Below the pieces are notes generated by a model. It did not search any database. It saw only the letters and a program-made list of their open reading frames with translations, and was not told the origin of the DNA. The position numbers were made by a program, and so were the translations under genes. Shown here piece after piece: positions 11,933 to 20,941 of a stretch of DNA of 64,000 nt; the first letter of the stretch is position 1, and the number at the start of each line of letters is the position of its first letter. Origin of the DNA: Chrysoperla carnea (Eukaryota > Arthropoda > Insecta > Neuroptera > Chrysopidae); NCBI RefSeq assembly GCF_905475395.1, contig NC_058337.1:139915879-139979878 (forward strand). Reading direction: 5' to 3'.

Positions 11933-13957
11933 TTTTGAATTTGGAAACTTGATGAATTGTAATTTCATACTAAGCTCATCCGATAACTGATATTTTGAAT
12001 TCAGTAGAATTTAACTTTTTTAAAGCAAGTGGGTGCTTTGAGCCATTTTTGTGAATTATTAAAGGAGGGGCTGTTTCCCCCTACCTGTCCCTTTTTGGCG
12101 TCACCCATGGAGTAATATCCTCAAGAGCAAAATGCGTAGATTTGAGTAACCGTGTACAATTACTTATATCGTTTTATATCCGGGACATCACTAAAAAAAG
12201 TATAAGATAGTTAAAATAAATTTAATATTGGTTTGTAACACGAAACAAGACTAAGTTATAGTTCGAATGTTGATACAAAGAAAATAGGGTTTGATAAAAA
12301 TTGAAACGAAATTTATAGTTAATTGATATTGCAATGTTGTATTAGGGTGAAATGAACAAGTACTAATAAGAATGGTTGTTAACCGAGATATTCTCTCGAA
12401 CTAGATTATTCTAGCCACGAGTTAACCGTACTCAATCTCATATATGTAACAAGTTCAATTCATTCATAAATGTTTACGTGGAAGCGTGAAAATTAATTAA
12501 TCTGAAATAGAAATCTGAATTAAGAGAAAACAATGAAAGCAGTATTTAAATTTTTAATAAATTCGAGTTTTATTCTTTACTAATAAAAAAGATTAAATTC
12601 AATTTCGTAACCAACATTCTTTCACAATTATTCAAAAAAAAAAATAGTCCATACAAAGGCAAAGAACAGAATTATATATACAAGTGACTTGATTCGACAA
12701 ATTGCGTACCGCATTCAACAAGTTCAAAAATAGTGAAGTAAAAAAAACAAAAACATATTACAATGAATGCATACCACATTTTGTCAAACCAAGCGACCAT
12801 TTTAGTTTATACAAAATGATATAGTCCCTATAAAGGAGAGTTAATCATATTTTAAAAGGATTAAAAATAATCCTAAGTTTACTCAATAAACTCTATAAAA
12901 TATTAAATATTAATGACATAGTCAAAAATACAAAATGATATCGTCTCTGTAAAGAGAGTTAACCATATATTAAATGGATTAGAAGAATCCAAAAAGTTTA
13001 CTTAATAATCTTTAAAAAAAGAATAAATATATAAATGACATAGTCTAAAATAATGAGTTAGTCATATATAAAAGAAACAAAATGTTTCAAAAAAAAAATT
13101 AGCAAGGATGATTTATGCAACAACAAAAAAAATAATTAGTTACAAATTTCTCATTTAGAAAAAACAATATAACAACAAAAAAGGTTCATGTTAAACTATG
13201 TTCTGGAGTGTTAAATTCATCACACACCAAGAACACATGAACTTCCCAAAAAAGTTACATAAATCATTCCAATACTATATAAAATAACATTTTTATATCA
13301 TCTATCTAAAGTTGCTTACAATTCAATAAAATAATCTTATTTGATTGTCATTTAGCACTTAGATTGAATTAAAAGAACAAGTATCAAATTTATTAAAGAA
13401 ATAAGATAAAGTTCAAAATGAAATTAAAATATTTAATGCATGTTTTTTATTTCTCACCACAACATTTTGAAATTGAATATTAAATTAAATGACTTTTATA
13501 CATATCCTTGTTGCTCGAAGAAAGATGTATATATATTTTTCTTTATTCCATGTTGTTGAGTGTTAAATTGAAGTCGTCCTTTGATTTGGTTCTGCGTACA
13601 CACACTGCCCGTATGACACACAGTGACTAGCTTTTATATATGAATTTAAATAGCTGTTTCTATAATTTATATGTTAGCTATGTATACATCTTTCCTTGTC
13701 CAACAATTACTTGTTTTTTTCTTTTTTATGAAAAATTCATACATACAAAAATACTGTAAGTATTTTTAATATTTCAGAAATTAAAAATGAAAATAGAAAA
13801 TATTAATATTTTTCATACATATCATTATAAGGATTTTTTTAAGAAAATTAATTTAACTTATATATATATTTATCTGACATCTGTGCATCGGTAAAGTAAT
13901 TATTAAACTAATGATTGGAGTCTTAGCTAAAAGTAATATTTGATTGTGTTTCACTCA
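11933..13957. other. Intergenic, probably including the 3' LTR of the gypsy remnant
   Basis: No gene. Reading the minus strand downstream of pol, a purine-rich AGAGGTGG tract (13965-13958) is directly followed by TG (13957-13956), as expected for a polypurine tract and LTR start. The outer LTR end cannot be fixed because no second LTR copy is visible. A tandem duplication of about 120 bp lies at 12808-13045 (two copies of a 'gagagttaaccatat'-containing unit). Confidence 0.45.
12808..13045 (+). repeat. Two-copy tandem repeat of about 120 bp
   Basis: Both copies contain 'acaaaatgatat.gtc', 'agagagttaa.catat', 'ggatta', 'aagttta' and 'aatgacatagtc'. The copies have diverged. Confidence 0.65.
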
Positions 13958-13981
13958 CCACCTCTAAAAAAAAAGTTCATC

Positions 13982-16030
13982 TTATAACACTTCAGCACGT
14001 TTCAAGTGTGTGACATGTGTTCTAGTTAATTCGTTAGTTTTTGGATCAATTAATTCTACACTAACTGGAGTTGTAAAACGGACGATTCTTTTAACATCGC
14101 TGAATCGAGGTGAAAATTTTCTGTCTTCGTTGATGTTTGATGCTGTAGGTGGTAGTCTAACCCGTACAAGTTGATTAACGTGGAATTTAACATCAGTTGG
14201 AGCTTGATGTTGTCGTGCTTTTCGCATTACAGTAGCTTTATGCAGTGCCTGCTGGACCATATCCACACTAGGAGGTTTTTCCATAGCCAAAATATCGGTG
14301 GTATTTAGTAATAAATCCAATGGTTGACTCCAAGTTCGACCCAAAAAAACTGCTGCTGGTGAAGCTTTAATAATTGAGTGATATGTCGAATTGTAATTGA
14401 ATATTATAAATGGCAATATTTTATTCCAGTCCTTATGTTTCATTTGGTATTGTTTGATTACGCAGGTTAAATTTATTTTTATATTTCTGTTTATTCTTTC
14501 TGTGATATTACCTTGAGGACGGTAAGGCGAGGTATAACCAATGCGAATTCCATTTAATAATAAAAATTGTGTATATTTATTAGACTTGAAGCTTTTAGCA
14601 TTATCGCTAATTAAAACTTTTGGAAATCCAAATACCATGAAGAGTTGATGTAAAATTTTAATTACCACTGCTGACGTTGCTTTCCTAGTGGGGTAGGCCC
14701 AACAAAACTTGCTATAAGCATCTGTAATAACAAAAATATATTTGAAGCCATTATCTGCAGAAGGTATTAGGGGTCCAATAAAGTCCACATATAGTTTGTT
14801 ATATATACTTTTTTCACTAATTGATGCATCAGGTGCTGAGATTTTATAGTTTATTGGTTTACAGGTAGCACAAACACTACACTTTTTAACATAATCTACA
14901 GTTTTTTTATATAAGTCAGGATATGTAAATCTTTTGGCTATCTCACGATATGTTTTCGTGACGCCTGAATGACATCCAAATACTGAGGAATGAAAGTAAT
15001 CTAATACATAGTCCAATAAAGAATCTGTGAGAACAATACGTTTATTTCTATTGCGCCCAACAAAACGAACTAATAAGCCATCGCGAATTGCAAAATTTTG
15101 TACATTTGAACCTGATTTAATTAATTGGTAAATGTGTCTACAATCTGGAGAAGCTTTTTGTTCCTTTTTTATAGATAAAAAACCTTTGGGGTCAGTTAAT
15201 ATCTGATTAAGAAGTGTAATTGGTTCTATGTTTTTTGATTGAATATTTTCCTCAATATTTGTTTCATTTTCACAAAATAATCTACTTAAACAATCGGCTA
15301 CTACATTTTCTGTGCCTCTAATATGTTCTGTTGTAAAATTAAATTTCGAGATAGTTAATAACCATCTGGAAAGTTTATTAAAACGTTGTGGTGTATTAAA
15401 TAAATACACCAAAGCGTTGCAATCAGTACGTAATATAAATTTTCGATCTAAAAGGTAGTCTTTAAATGTATTTAATGCATGTAAAACAGCCAATAATTCC
15501 AGTTGGTATACTGGGTATTTTGATTCTGCTGGATTAAGTTTTCGCGAACAGTATTCAATTGGATGTAGTTTGTTTTCAAATTTTTGCATTAGACAAGCAC
15601 CTACACCTATAGAACTTGCATCTGTAGTTACTATGAAAGGATGTTTGTCATCAAAAATAGGGAATCGTAAAATTGGTGCCGTAGTGAGCACTGTTTTAAG
15701 TTTATTAATAGCATCCACATGTGTTTGCGTTATAATGAATTTAGCATCTTTCTTTTTTAAGGCATTTAAAGGTGCCACTATAGTACTAAAATTCTGTATA
15801 TATCTAGCGAAGAAGGCTGCCATTCCAAGAAATGATTGTAATTCCTTAAGGTTTTTAGGAATAGGCATAGTTCTAATTGCTTCTACTTTTTCAGGATTAG
15901 GTATCCTACCTTCGGAAGAAATTACGTGTCCTAAGATTTTCAAGCGTTGCATAAAAAATTTTGCTTTATTAGGATTAATAGTTAGTTAAATACCTTGGTC
16001 AGATGCTCTTTCAAATTGACGAGAAGTGGA
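13982..16030 (-). pseudogene. Ty3/gypsy retrotransposon pol remnant (RT thumb, RNase H, integrase)
   Basis: A 656-codon frame (15952-13982) carries the end of reverse transcriptase (LGHVISSEG, FLGMAAFFARYI), a complete RNase H (acidic residues D111, E152, D177, D220; motif TTDASSIGVGA), an H2C2 zinc-binding module (H321/H328, C358/C361) and an integrase core with D390, D450 and E485 (VDFIGP, ISDNAKS, PQGNITERIN). The frame ends in a basic C-terminal domain. Homology continues upstream past an in-frame TAA (15988-15986) to about 16030 and then stops. Gag, protease and the RT catalytic YxDD region are therefore missing. The element is 5'-truncated and cannot be autonomous, although RNase H and integrase are uninterrupted. 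Confidence 0.9.
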
Positions 16031-16622
16031 TAAATTTTATGTCCCTATGATAGTTAGCTTATTTACAATAAAAGAATTACATAATAATTCATACTGATGA
16101 TGACTACTTGGTAGTCGAAATACAAAATTTAGATTTATATAATACAAAAAATTGACCTATGAAATTGGAGCAAAAATCGAAATTTATTTAATGAAACCCA
16201 TAATTTACAAAATTTTTTTGTCAAGATCATATTCAACGCATTTTGTTATATAAAAATAGTCAATAAACTAGCCTCTTTCAATTTCTAACGGAAATTCCTA
16301 ATTTTAACTCAAGCACAAACATACCATCGAACACAGAAATATAGATTATAATATGTTTTTCAATTCAATGAAAAATATACATTTTTATACTACATACATT
16401 TATTTACAATGAAACCAGGATGAGTGAGAAACGGCAATAACTGGAAATCATATGCTTAGGTCCCAACACTTTGGCACCTCTGTGAGTAGGACGAAGCAAG
16501 CCTCTATAATTGGGATTCGTTCTTTCGATTTTATCATCATAGCTACCTCCATAACTGAAACAGCGAGTGCTTTTTATATGCAATATCCTCTGTAACTGAG
16601 ATAACATCGTTTTGTCTGTTGG
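16031..16622. other. Intergenic flank between gypsy remnant and Polinton-like element
   Basis: No supportable gene. A 67-codon minus-strand frame at 16404-16607 has some protein-like character (NPNYRGLLRPTHRG) but no recognised domain or gene context. Confidence 0.45.
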
Positions 16623-16628
16623 TCTACT
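16623..16628 (+). repeat. Target-site duplication, left (TCTACT)
   Basis: TCTACT directly precedes the element's terminal AG and is repeated exactly at 27907-27912. Six base pairs is the duplication length known for Polinton/Maverick elements. Confidence 0.85.
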
Positions 16629-17939
16629 AGTAGAAGAGTCAAGTCACTCCTGGGCCAGTTTGACCTCAAGTAACCCCACTTTGATGGTACACTTTTCAAA
16701 AAAGGGCAAACCTAGGTGAATGTTGGAAACCTCGGTTGAATGCGAAGTTGGAGGGGATAGATGACGTCATTGACCAATAGTAAATCAAGATGGCGTTGGG
16801 AGGTGTGGTGGGGCGTGGCTGACAGAGCGTTAGTGTGTTTCTTGGTGGAAGTGGGGCTTAAAGTGGTGGGCGTGGTTGACAGGAGTGTGTTTCTTGGAAG
16901 TGGGGGTTAAAGGGGGCGGGAATTGGACGTTAGATAATCGAGCCCACTTTCAACCCAGTTGGATGGTACACTTTTCCAAAAAGGGCAAACCTCGGTTGAA
17001 TGCGAAGTTGGAGGGGGGACGTCATTGGGTTAGACCAATAGTAGCGCTGTAAAAATCAAGATGGCGTTGGGAGGTGTGGTGTTGGGGAATAATGGCTGCC
17101 TAAGCATTGATGACGTCATTGGCTTTGACCAATAGTAGCGCTGTAAAAATCAAGATGGCGTCGGGAGGTGTGGTTGAATTGGTGTGGAGGAATGGCTGCC
17201 TAAGCATAAACGGGGAATTACCAGGTGACGTCATTGGCTTTGACCAATAGTGGCGCTGTAGTCGGCGGAGAGTGAATGGAGTGAACGGGGGGGCGGGACG
17301 TTGACATTAGTCAGCAATTTTCAAGAATATGTTAATTTGACCTTGAAAAATATTGTAATTTGACACTTTAAATATACATGATAAAATTCAAGATACGTGA
17401 CCGGATGTTAATATTTTTTTTTTATTGAGTCAGCGATGTAATATGACACTTGAAATTTACATAATAAAAATACATGTTCAAACTTGTTTGAATGGACTTT
17501 GATCTTAAAATAATTTTACACGTGTCAGCAATTTTCAAGAATATGTTGAAATAGATTTGACCTTGAAAAATATGATATCATCATCTTGTAACAAGTTCAA
17601 ACTTGTTTGAAATAATTTTACATGTGTCAAAACACGTGACCGGATGTTAATATTTTTTTATGATTAAGCAATGTAATATGACACTTGAAATTTACATAAT
17701 AAAAATACATGTTCAAACTTGTTTGAATGGACTTTGATCTTAAAATAATTTTACACGTGTCAGCTATTCTCAAGAATATGTTGAAATAGATTTGACCTTG
17801 AAAAATATGATATCATCATCCTGTTACAAGTTCAAACTTGTTTGAATAAAAATACATGTTCAAACTTGTTTGAACATGTTTAAACTTGTTTGAATCGCAT
17901 TAGATCTTAAAATAATTTTACACGTGTTATGAGATTAGA
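16629..17939 (+). repeat. Left terminal inverted repeat of the Polinton-like element
   Basis: Mirrors 26686-27906, with some indels making the left copy about 90 bp longer. The outer ~700 bp are much more GC-rich than the surroundings and contain repeated modules ('tttccaaaaagggcaaacct', 'gctttgaccaatagt', 'atcaagatggcg'). The inner ~600 bp are AT-rich, with at least six copies of TTCAAACTTGTTTGAA and several ACACGTGT palindromes. The mirror ends at GAGATTAGA (17931-17939). Confidence 0.9.
16757..17300 (+). promoter_or_regulatory. Cluster of CRE, CCAAT and YY1-like motifs in left inverted repeat
   Basis: Three perfect TGACGTCA sites (16762-16769, 17111-17118, 17226-17233) and a fourth imperfect one near 17018 each sit next to 'ttgaccaatag' (CCAAT box) and often 'caagatggcg' (YY1-like). 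GGGGCGGG runs occur near 16915 and 17290. Viral terminal repeats commonly carry such sites for transcription or replication. Function here is inferred. Confidence 0.55.
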
Positions 17940-18076
17940 ATAAAGGTTTTATTTAATAAAAATCTTATAAATATTTTTTTTGTATTTATTAATGATTAAA
18001 ATTTACATTTTAAAAAAAATTTACAGAAAAAAATTATTATTATGAATCTGAAAAAACACACAAAGTATTGGTGACA

Positions 18077-18799
18077 CTACAGTTCAATAAATTCATCAAA
18101 TCCATTCCTATAACGACCTGCATTCATAGAGAAATTTTTCATTATTACAACAAATCCATTTGGTGAACTCCAACAATGTCGACATAAATCATGAAATTTT
18201 TGAAAATTCATATCAGAGCCAACATGATCGTAGAATATGTGTTTTAGATTCATTTCGTCCGTTTTGAATAACACCAAGCAATTAACATTGTCCCTTATGT
18301 TATGCTTTGGAACACGTGCGTAGCTCTGACATAGGTAGAAACAATCAATTTTTCGATGACGACCCATACTAAAGTATTCTCTAATTCTCTGTTGTGAATG
18401 ACAGCTCACATCATCAAAAATGAAAAGACTTTTTTCTCGAGCTTCATTCGGACTAAGAATTTCACTAGTATCACTAAATGGAAAATATCCAACCCCTTCC
18501 ACTAATTTTAAAGTCTCTTCTAGTAATTGATATTTCGGTTGGTAAAGAGATTTACTGTACACATAAATGTTTTCAAAGCGTAAACCGTTTTCATCATAAA
18601 TTAAATTCAACATAACATTGGTTTTACCACAACCACTAGGGCCACATATTATTGTTCGTAGTGAATCTGAAAATAGAGGACCATGATATGTTTGTGTATC
18701 TGTATTTTCTGGTATTAAATTTTCAACACTCAGAGCGGGTTGTTGTTTATGAAAACGCATTTTTAATGTAACTAAGACTAAAATTTCAATACAACCCAT
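18077..18799 (-). CDS. FtsK/HerA-type genome-packaging ATPase
   Basis: A 240-aa P-loop ATPase of the viral A32-like/FtsK-HerA class, expected to drive DNA into capsids. The Walker A motif GPSGCGKT is at residues 53-60. A Walker B strand LFIFDD is at 125-130, followed by a polar S/H region, as in Polinton ATPases. The usual length of this family is 220-260 aa. The second methionine (Met14, nt 18760) begins the part that looks conserved, so the true start may be there. The gene points towards the left inverted repeat and is divergent from the phospholipase gene. Confidence 0.88.
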   Translation of the reverse strand: MGCIEILVLVTLKMRFHKQQPALSVENLIPENTDTQTYHGPLFSDSLRTIICGPSGCGKTNVMLNLIYDENGLRFENIYVYSKSLYQPKYQLLEETLKLVEGVGYFPFSDTSEILSPNEAREKSLFIFDDVSCHSQQRIREYFSMGRHRKIDCFYLCQSYARVPKHNIRDNVNCLVLFKTDEMNLKHIFYDHVGSDMNFQKFHDLCRHCWSSPNGFVVIMKNFSMNAGRYRNGFDEFIEL

Positions 18800-18851
18800 T
18801 TTATAAACATTTAAATATATGTGAACTTAATTGTTTAAATCATTTAGTAGT
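18761..18851. promoter_or_regulatory. Divergent promoter region between ATPase and phospholipase genes
   Basis: The gap between the two start codons is 52 bp (18800-18851), or 91 bp if the ATPase starts at Met14. It contains 'catttaaatatatgtg', a TATA-like AT tract usable in both directions. No other promoter is needed to explain both genes. Confidence 0.4.
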
Positions 18852-19616
18852 ATGTCACATCAGAAGCAACAACACAAAGGAAGAGGTATTGTTAACACAC
18901 TTATAAATAAATTACCGTTTGAGTTACACATACCAACTTATCAATATTGTGGACCTGGAACTAAGCTGGCAGAACGATTAGCGCGTGGTGATAAACCAAA
19001 AAACGCATTGGATCAGGCTTGTATGGTACATGATATAGCATATTCAAAAAGTAAAGACTTAAAGGAGCGTCATCTAGCAGATAAACAATTAGCTGAAGCC
19101 GCTTGGAAACGTGCCAAAGCATCTGATTCAACAATTGGTGAAAAAGCATCCGCTTTATTCGTTACAGGCGCCATGAAGACAAAAACTTCACTTGGTATGG
19201 GATTAAAAAAGAAAAAGACGAAAAAGACAAAGAAAACTATAAACTTTACAGCATCAGTGCGAAAGGCACGAAATGCATTGAAAAAATCACAACCAACGGA
19301 CTTAAAAGCAGCTGTAAAAATAGCAAAAGCAGCCGTGCGAGGTCAACGTATTAAAGCACCCACACGTGTAATACCAGTTCCAAAGTCTGGTGGTGTACTT
19401 CCATTAATTCCAATATTCGCAGGACTCTCTGCTTTAGGTGCTTTGGCTGGTGGAGCGTCGGGTATTGCTAAAGCCGTTACAAATTATAAAAGTGCTCGTG
19501 ATCAACTTAATGAGAGTCAAAGACACAACAAAACAATGGAAGCTATAGCAATGGGTAAAGGCTTGTATTTAAGACCGTACAACAAAGGCATGGGATTATA
19601 TTTAGCAAAAAACTAA
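18852..19616 (+). CDS. Virion protein with parvovirus-type phospholipase A2 domain
   Basis: A 254-aa protein. The first ATG of the frame is at 18852; an in-frame TTG 21 nt upstream is not needed. Residues about 24-90 match the phospholipase A2 fold used by parvovirus VP1: calcium loop YCGPGT (32-37), catalytic helix DQACMVHDIAY with His60-Asp61, and a later Asp77 in HLADKQLAEAA. A lysine-rich stretch (KKKKTKKTKK) follows, then a small-residue hydrophobic segment (PLIPIFAGLSALGALAGG) that could contact membranes. LAGG-A fits the adenain cleavage pattern (L-x-G-G-x). The likely role is endosome escape during cell entry. The C-terminus ends in the slippery heptamer before the TAA at 19614-19616. 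Confidence 0.88.
   Translation: MSHQKQQHKGRGIVNTLINKLPFELHIPTYQYCGPGTKLAERLARGDKPKNALDQACMVHDIAYSKSKDLKERHLADKQLAEAAWKRAKASDSTIGEKASALFVTGAMKTKTSLGMGLKKKKTKKTKKTINFTASVRKARNALKKSQPTDLKAAVKIAKAAVRGQRIKAPTRVIPVPKSGGVLPLIPIFAGLSALGALAGGASGIAKAVTNYKSARDQLNESQRHNKTMEAIAMGKGLYLRPYNKGMGLYLAKN
19607..19613 (+). promoter_or_regulatory. Candidate -1 ribosomal frameshift site (A AAA AAC)
   Basis: In the phospholipase frame the codons read gcA AAA AAC taa, which is a canonical X XXY YYZ slippery heptamer one codon before the stop. A -1 slip enters the open protease frame exactly where its conserved region begins. I did not establish a downstream pseudoknot by eye. Confidence 0.55.
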
Positions 19617-19975
19617 TTGAAACGCTACCACGTAGAGCACTTTACGATACGGAGCTACGTGCGTATGCTAAACAATTTAAAATTCCGTATTTTCGTGGTG
19701 TTTTTATGCGTGACACCCTACCCAAAAGACCATATAAATATGAAACAGGAATTATCAACCATGATGTATCCAAAAATAGTGGTACACACTGGACGGCATA
19801 TAAAAAGTACAATCGAAGTGTCATCTATTATGATAGTTTTGGAAATTTGAGACCGCCAGTGGAAGTCATTAAATATTTTAACGGATGTGACATTCAATAT
19901 AATTTTGATAGGCAACAACAGTTTAATACTCCGATTTGTGGACATCTATGTATACAATTTTTATTAAATAAATAA
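19613..19975 (+). CDS. Adenovirus-type (adenain-like) cysteine protease, entered by -1 frameshift or lacking its own ATG
   Basis: A C5/Ulp1-type cysteine protease that matures virion proteins. It is about 120 aa from the slip site, short but close to compact Polinton proteases. Motifs: FRGVFMRD, catalytic His in GTHWTAY, Asp in YYDSFG, and catalytic Cys in ICGHLC near the C-terminus. The first ATG of this frame (19706) falls inside the conserved FRGVFMRD block, so starting there would remove the conserved N-terminal part. The frame is open back to a TAA at 19556-19558 but contains no earlier ATG. The slippery heptamer at 19607-19613 gives the simplest solution, a phospholipase-protease fusion. 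Alternatives are non-AUG initiation, splicing, or a one-base indel in the A run. Confidence 0.82.
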   Translation, partial: LIETLPRRALYDTELRAYAKQFKIPYFRGVFMRDTLPKRPYKYETGIINHDVSKNSGTHWTAYKKYNRSVIYYDSFGNLRPPVEVIKYFNGCDIQYNFDRQQQFNTPICGHLCIQFLLNK

Positions 19976-20012
19976 ACCAGCAAGTCTTGTATTCACTTCA
20001 TTCAAAATCAAG

Positions 20013-20690
20013 ATGTCATACATGCTTACTTTTACAGGGAATAGCTCTTTTTTAACAACAGACTATTCTCCACCAATTGAATTAGATAAAAATGAAAATT
20101 ATGAAATGGGTCTAGTAGATTTACAAGGGTACAATTCCATACCTAATATACACAGCTACAATAACATGTTTTATTACGATGATAAAGTCATAGAAATACC
20201 ACCAGGATCTTATGAAGTTGAAGATATTGAACGTTATTTAAAAGAAGCTGTAGGCGATGAGGTGACACTACAAATAAATGCTAATACAAATACTTTAAAA
20301 TGTGAAATAAAGTGTACTGTGATAATAAACTGTGAACCATCAGATTCTGTTTGTCGCATGTTGGGATTTAATAAACGAAAACTAGATGCAAATAAAAGGC
20401 ATGAAAGTGACAATACAGTTAATATTTTACCTGTAGAAACAATTTATGTTCAATGTAATATTACAAATGGATCGTATCATAACAATGAAATCAGTCACAC
20501 ATTGTTTCATTTTTCACCAAATCTACCACCAGGTTATAAAATTGTGATACATCCTATGAATGTTATTTATTTACCAATCAACTGTCAAACTATAAGCAAC
20601 ATTACGCTCACGTTAGTGGATCAAACTGGTAAATTAGTTAACTTTCGAGGTGAAAACATTACAATTGGATTACACTTGAAAAAGATATAA
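20013..20690 (+). CDS. Minor capsid (penton-like) protein candidate
   Basis: A 225-aa protein starting at the ATG 37 nt after the protease stop. Its beta-rich N-terminal half (MLTFTGNSSF, YEMGLVDLQGYNSIPNI, FYYDDKVIEIPPGSY) matches what I know of the small jelly-roll proteins next to the protease in invertebrate Polinton-like elements. Position before the large capsid gene supports this. The TAA at 20688-20690 overlaps the ATG of the next small gene by one base. Function is assigned from context and pattern; no catalytic motif exists to confirm it. Confidence 0.65.
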   Translation: MSYMLTFTGNSSFLTTDYSPPIELDKNENYEMGLVDLQGYNSIPNIHSYNNMFYYDDKVIEIPPGSYEVEDIERYLKEAVGDEVTLQINANTNTLKCEIKCTVIINCEPSDSVCRMLGFNKRKLDANKRHESDNTVNILPVETIYVQCNITNGSYHNNEISHTLFHFSPNLPPGYKIVIHPMNVIYLPINCQTISNITLTLVDQTGKLVNFRGENITIGLHLKKI

Positions 20691-20869
20691 TGGGTTTTGT
20701 ATTTAATCATCCTACACGTTATGTTGGAGGCAGTGTTTCTACAAACCGTCTCATAAAACAACCTCAATCGAGCAACAATAGAATAAATAATCACAAACAG
20801 TTATCATACGAAAATAGAAAATTTCTTCAATCAATTGGCTTAAAACTAAAACGGCCAATTGTTGGGTAA
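20690..20869 (+). CDS. Small basic virion-associated protein candidate, 59 aa
   Basis: The ATG at 20690 overlaps the preceding stop codon (TAATG), an arrangement typical of termination-reinitiation. The 59-aa product begins MGFVFNHPTRYVGG, has a polar Asn/Gln-rich centre, and ends in a basic helix followed by LKLKRPIVG. Its placement between two capsid genes and the tight overlap argue for a genuine gene. I do not know its function. It could be a capsid cement or core peptide. Confidence 0.6.
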   Translation: MGFVFNHPTRYVGGSVSTNRLIKQPQSSNNRINNHKQLSYENRKFLQSIGLKLKRPIVG

Positions 20870-20941
20870 AATTTAGTTGCTGGTTTAAAATAAAGAAATC
20901 AGTTATACGAATAAAATTCAATTGTATTAAGAAGAAGAAGA

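Noticed and set aside
15570-15989. 139-codon plus-strand frame
   Set aside because: Antisense shadow of the gypsy RNase H/RT region.
16404-16607. 67-codon minus-strand frame next to the element
   Set aside because: Some protein-like residues, but no domain, no splice context and short length.
19617-19850. 77-codon frame overlapping the protease in another phase
   Set aside because: Shadow of the protease gene; the protease frame carries the His/Asp/Cys motifs.
19706-19975. Protease starting at the ATG at 19706
   Set aside because: This start would cut the conserved N-terminal region, which continues upstream in the same open frame to the slippery site.
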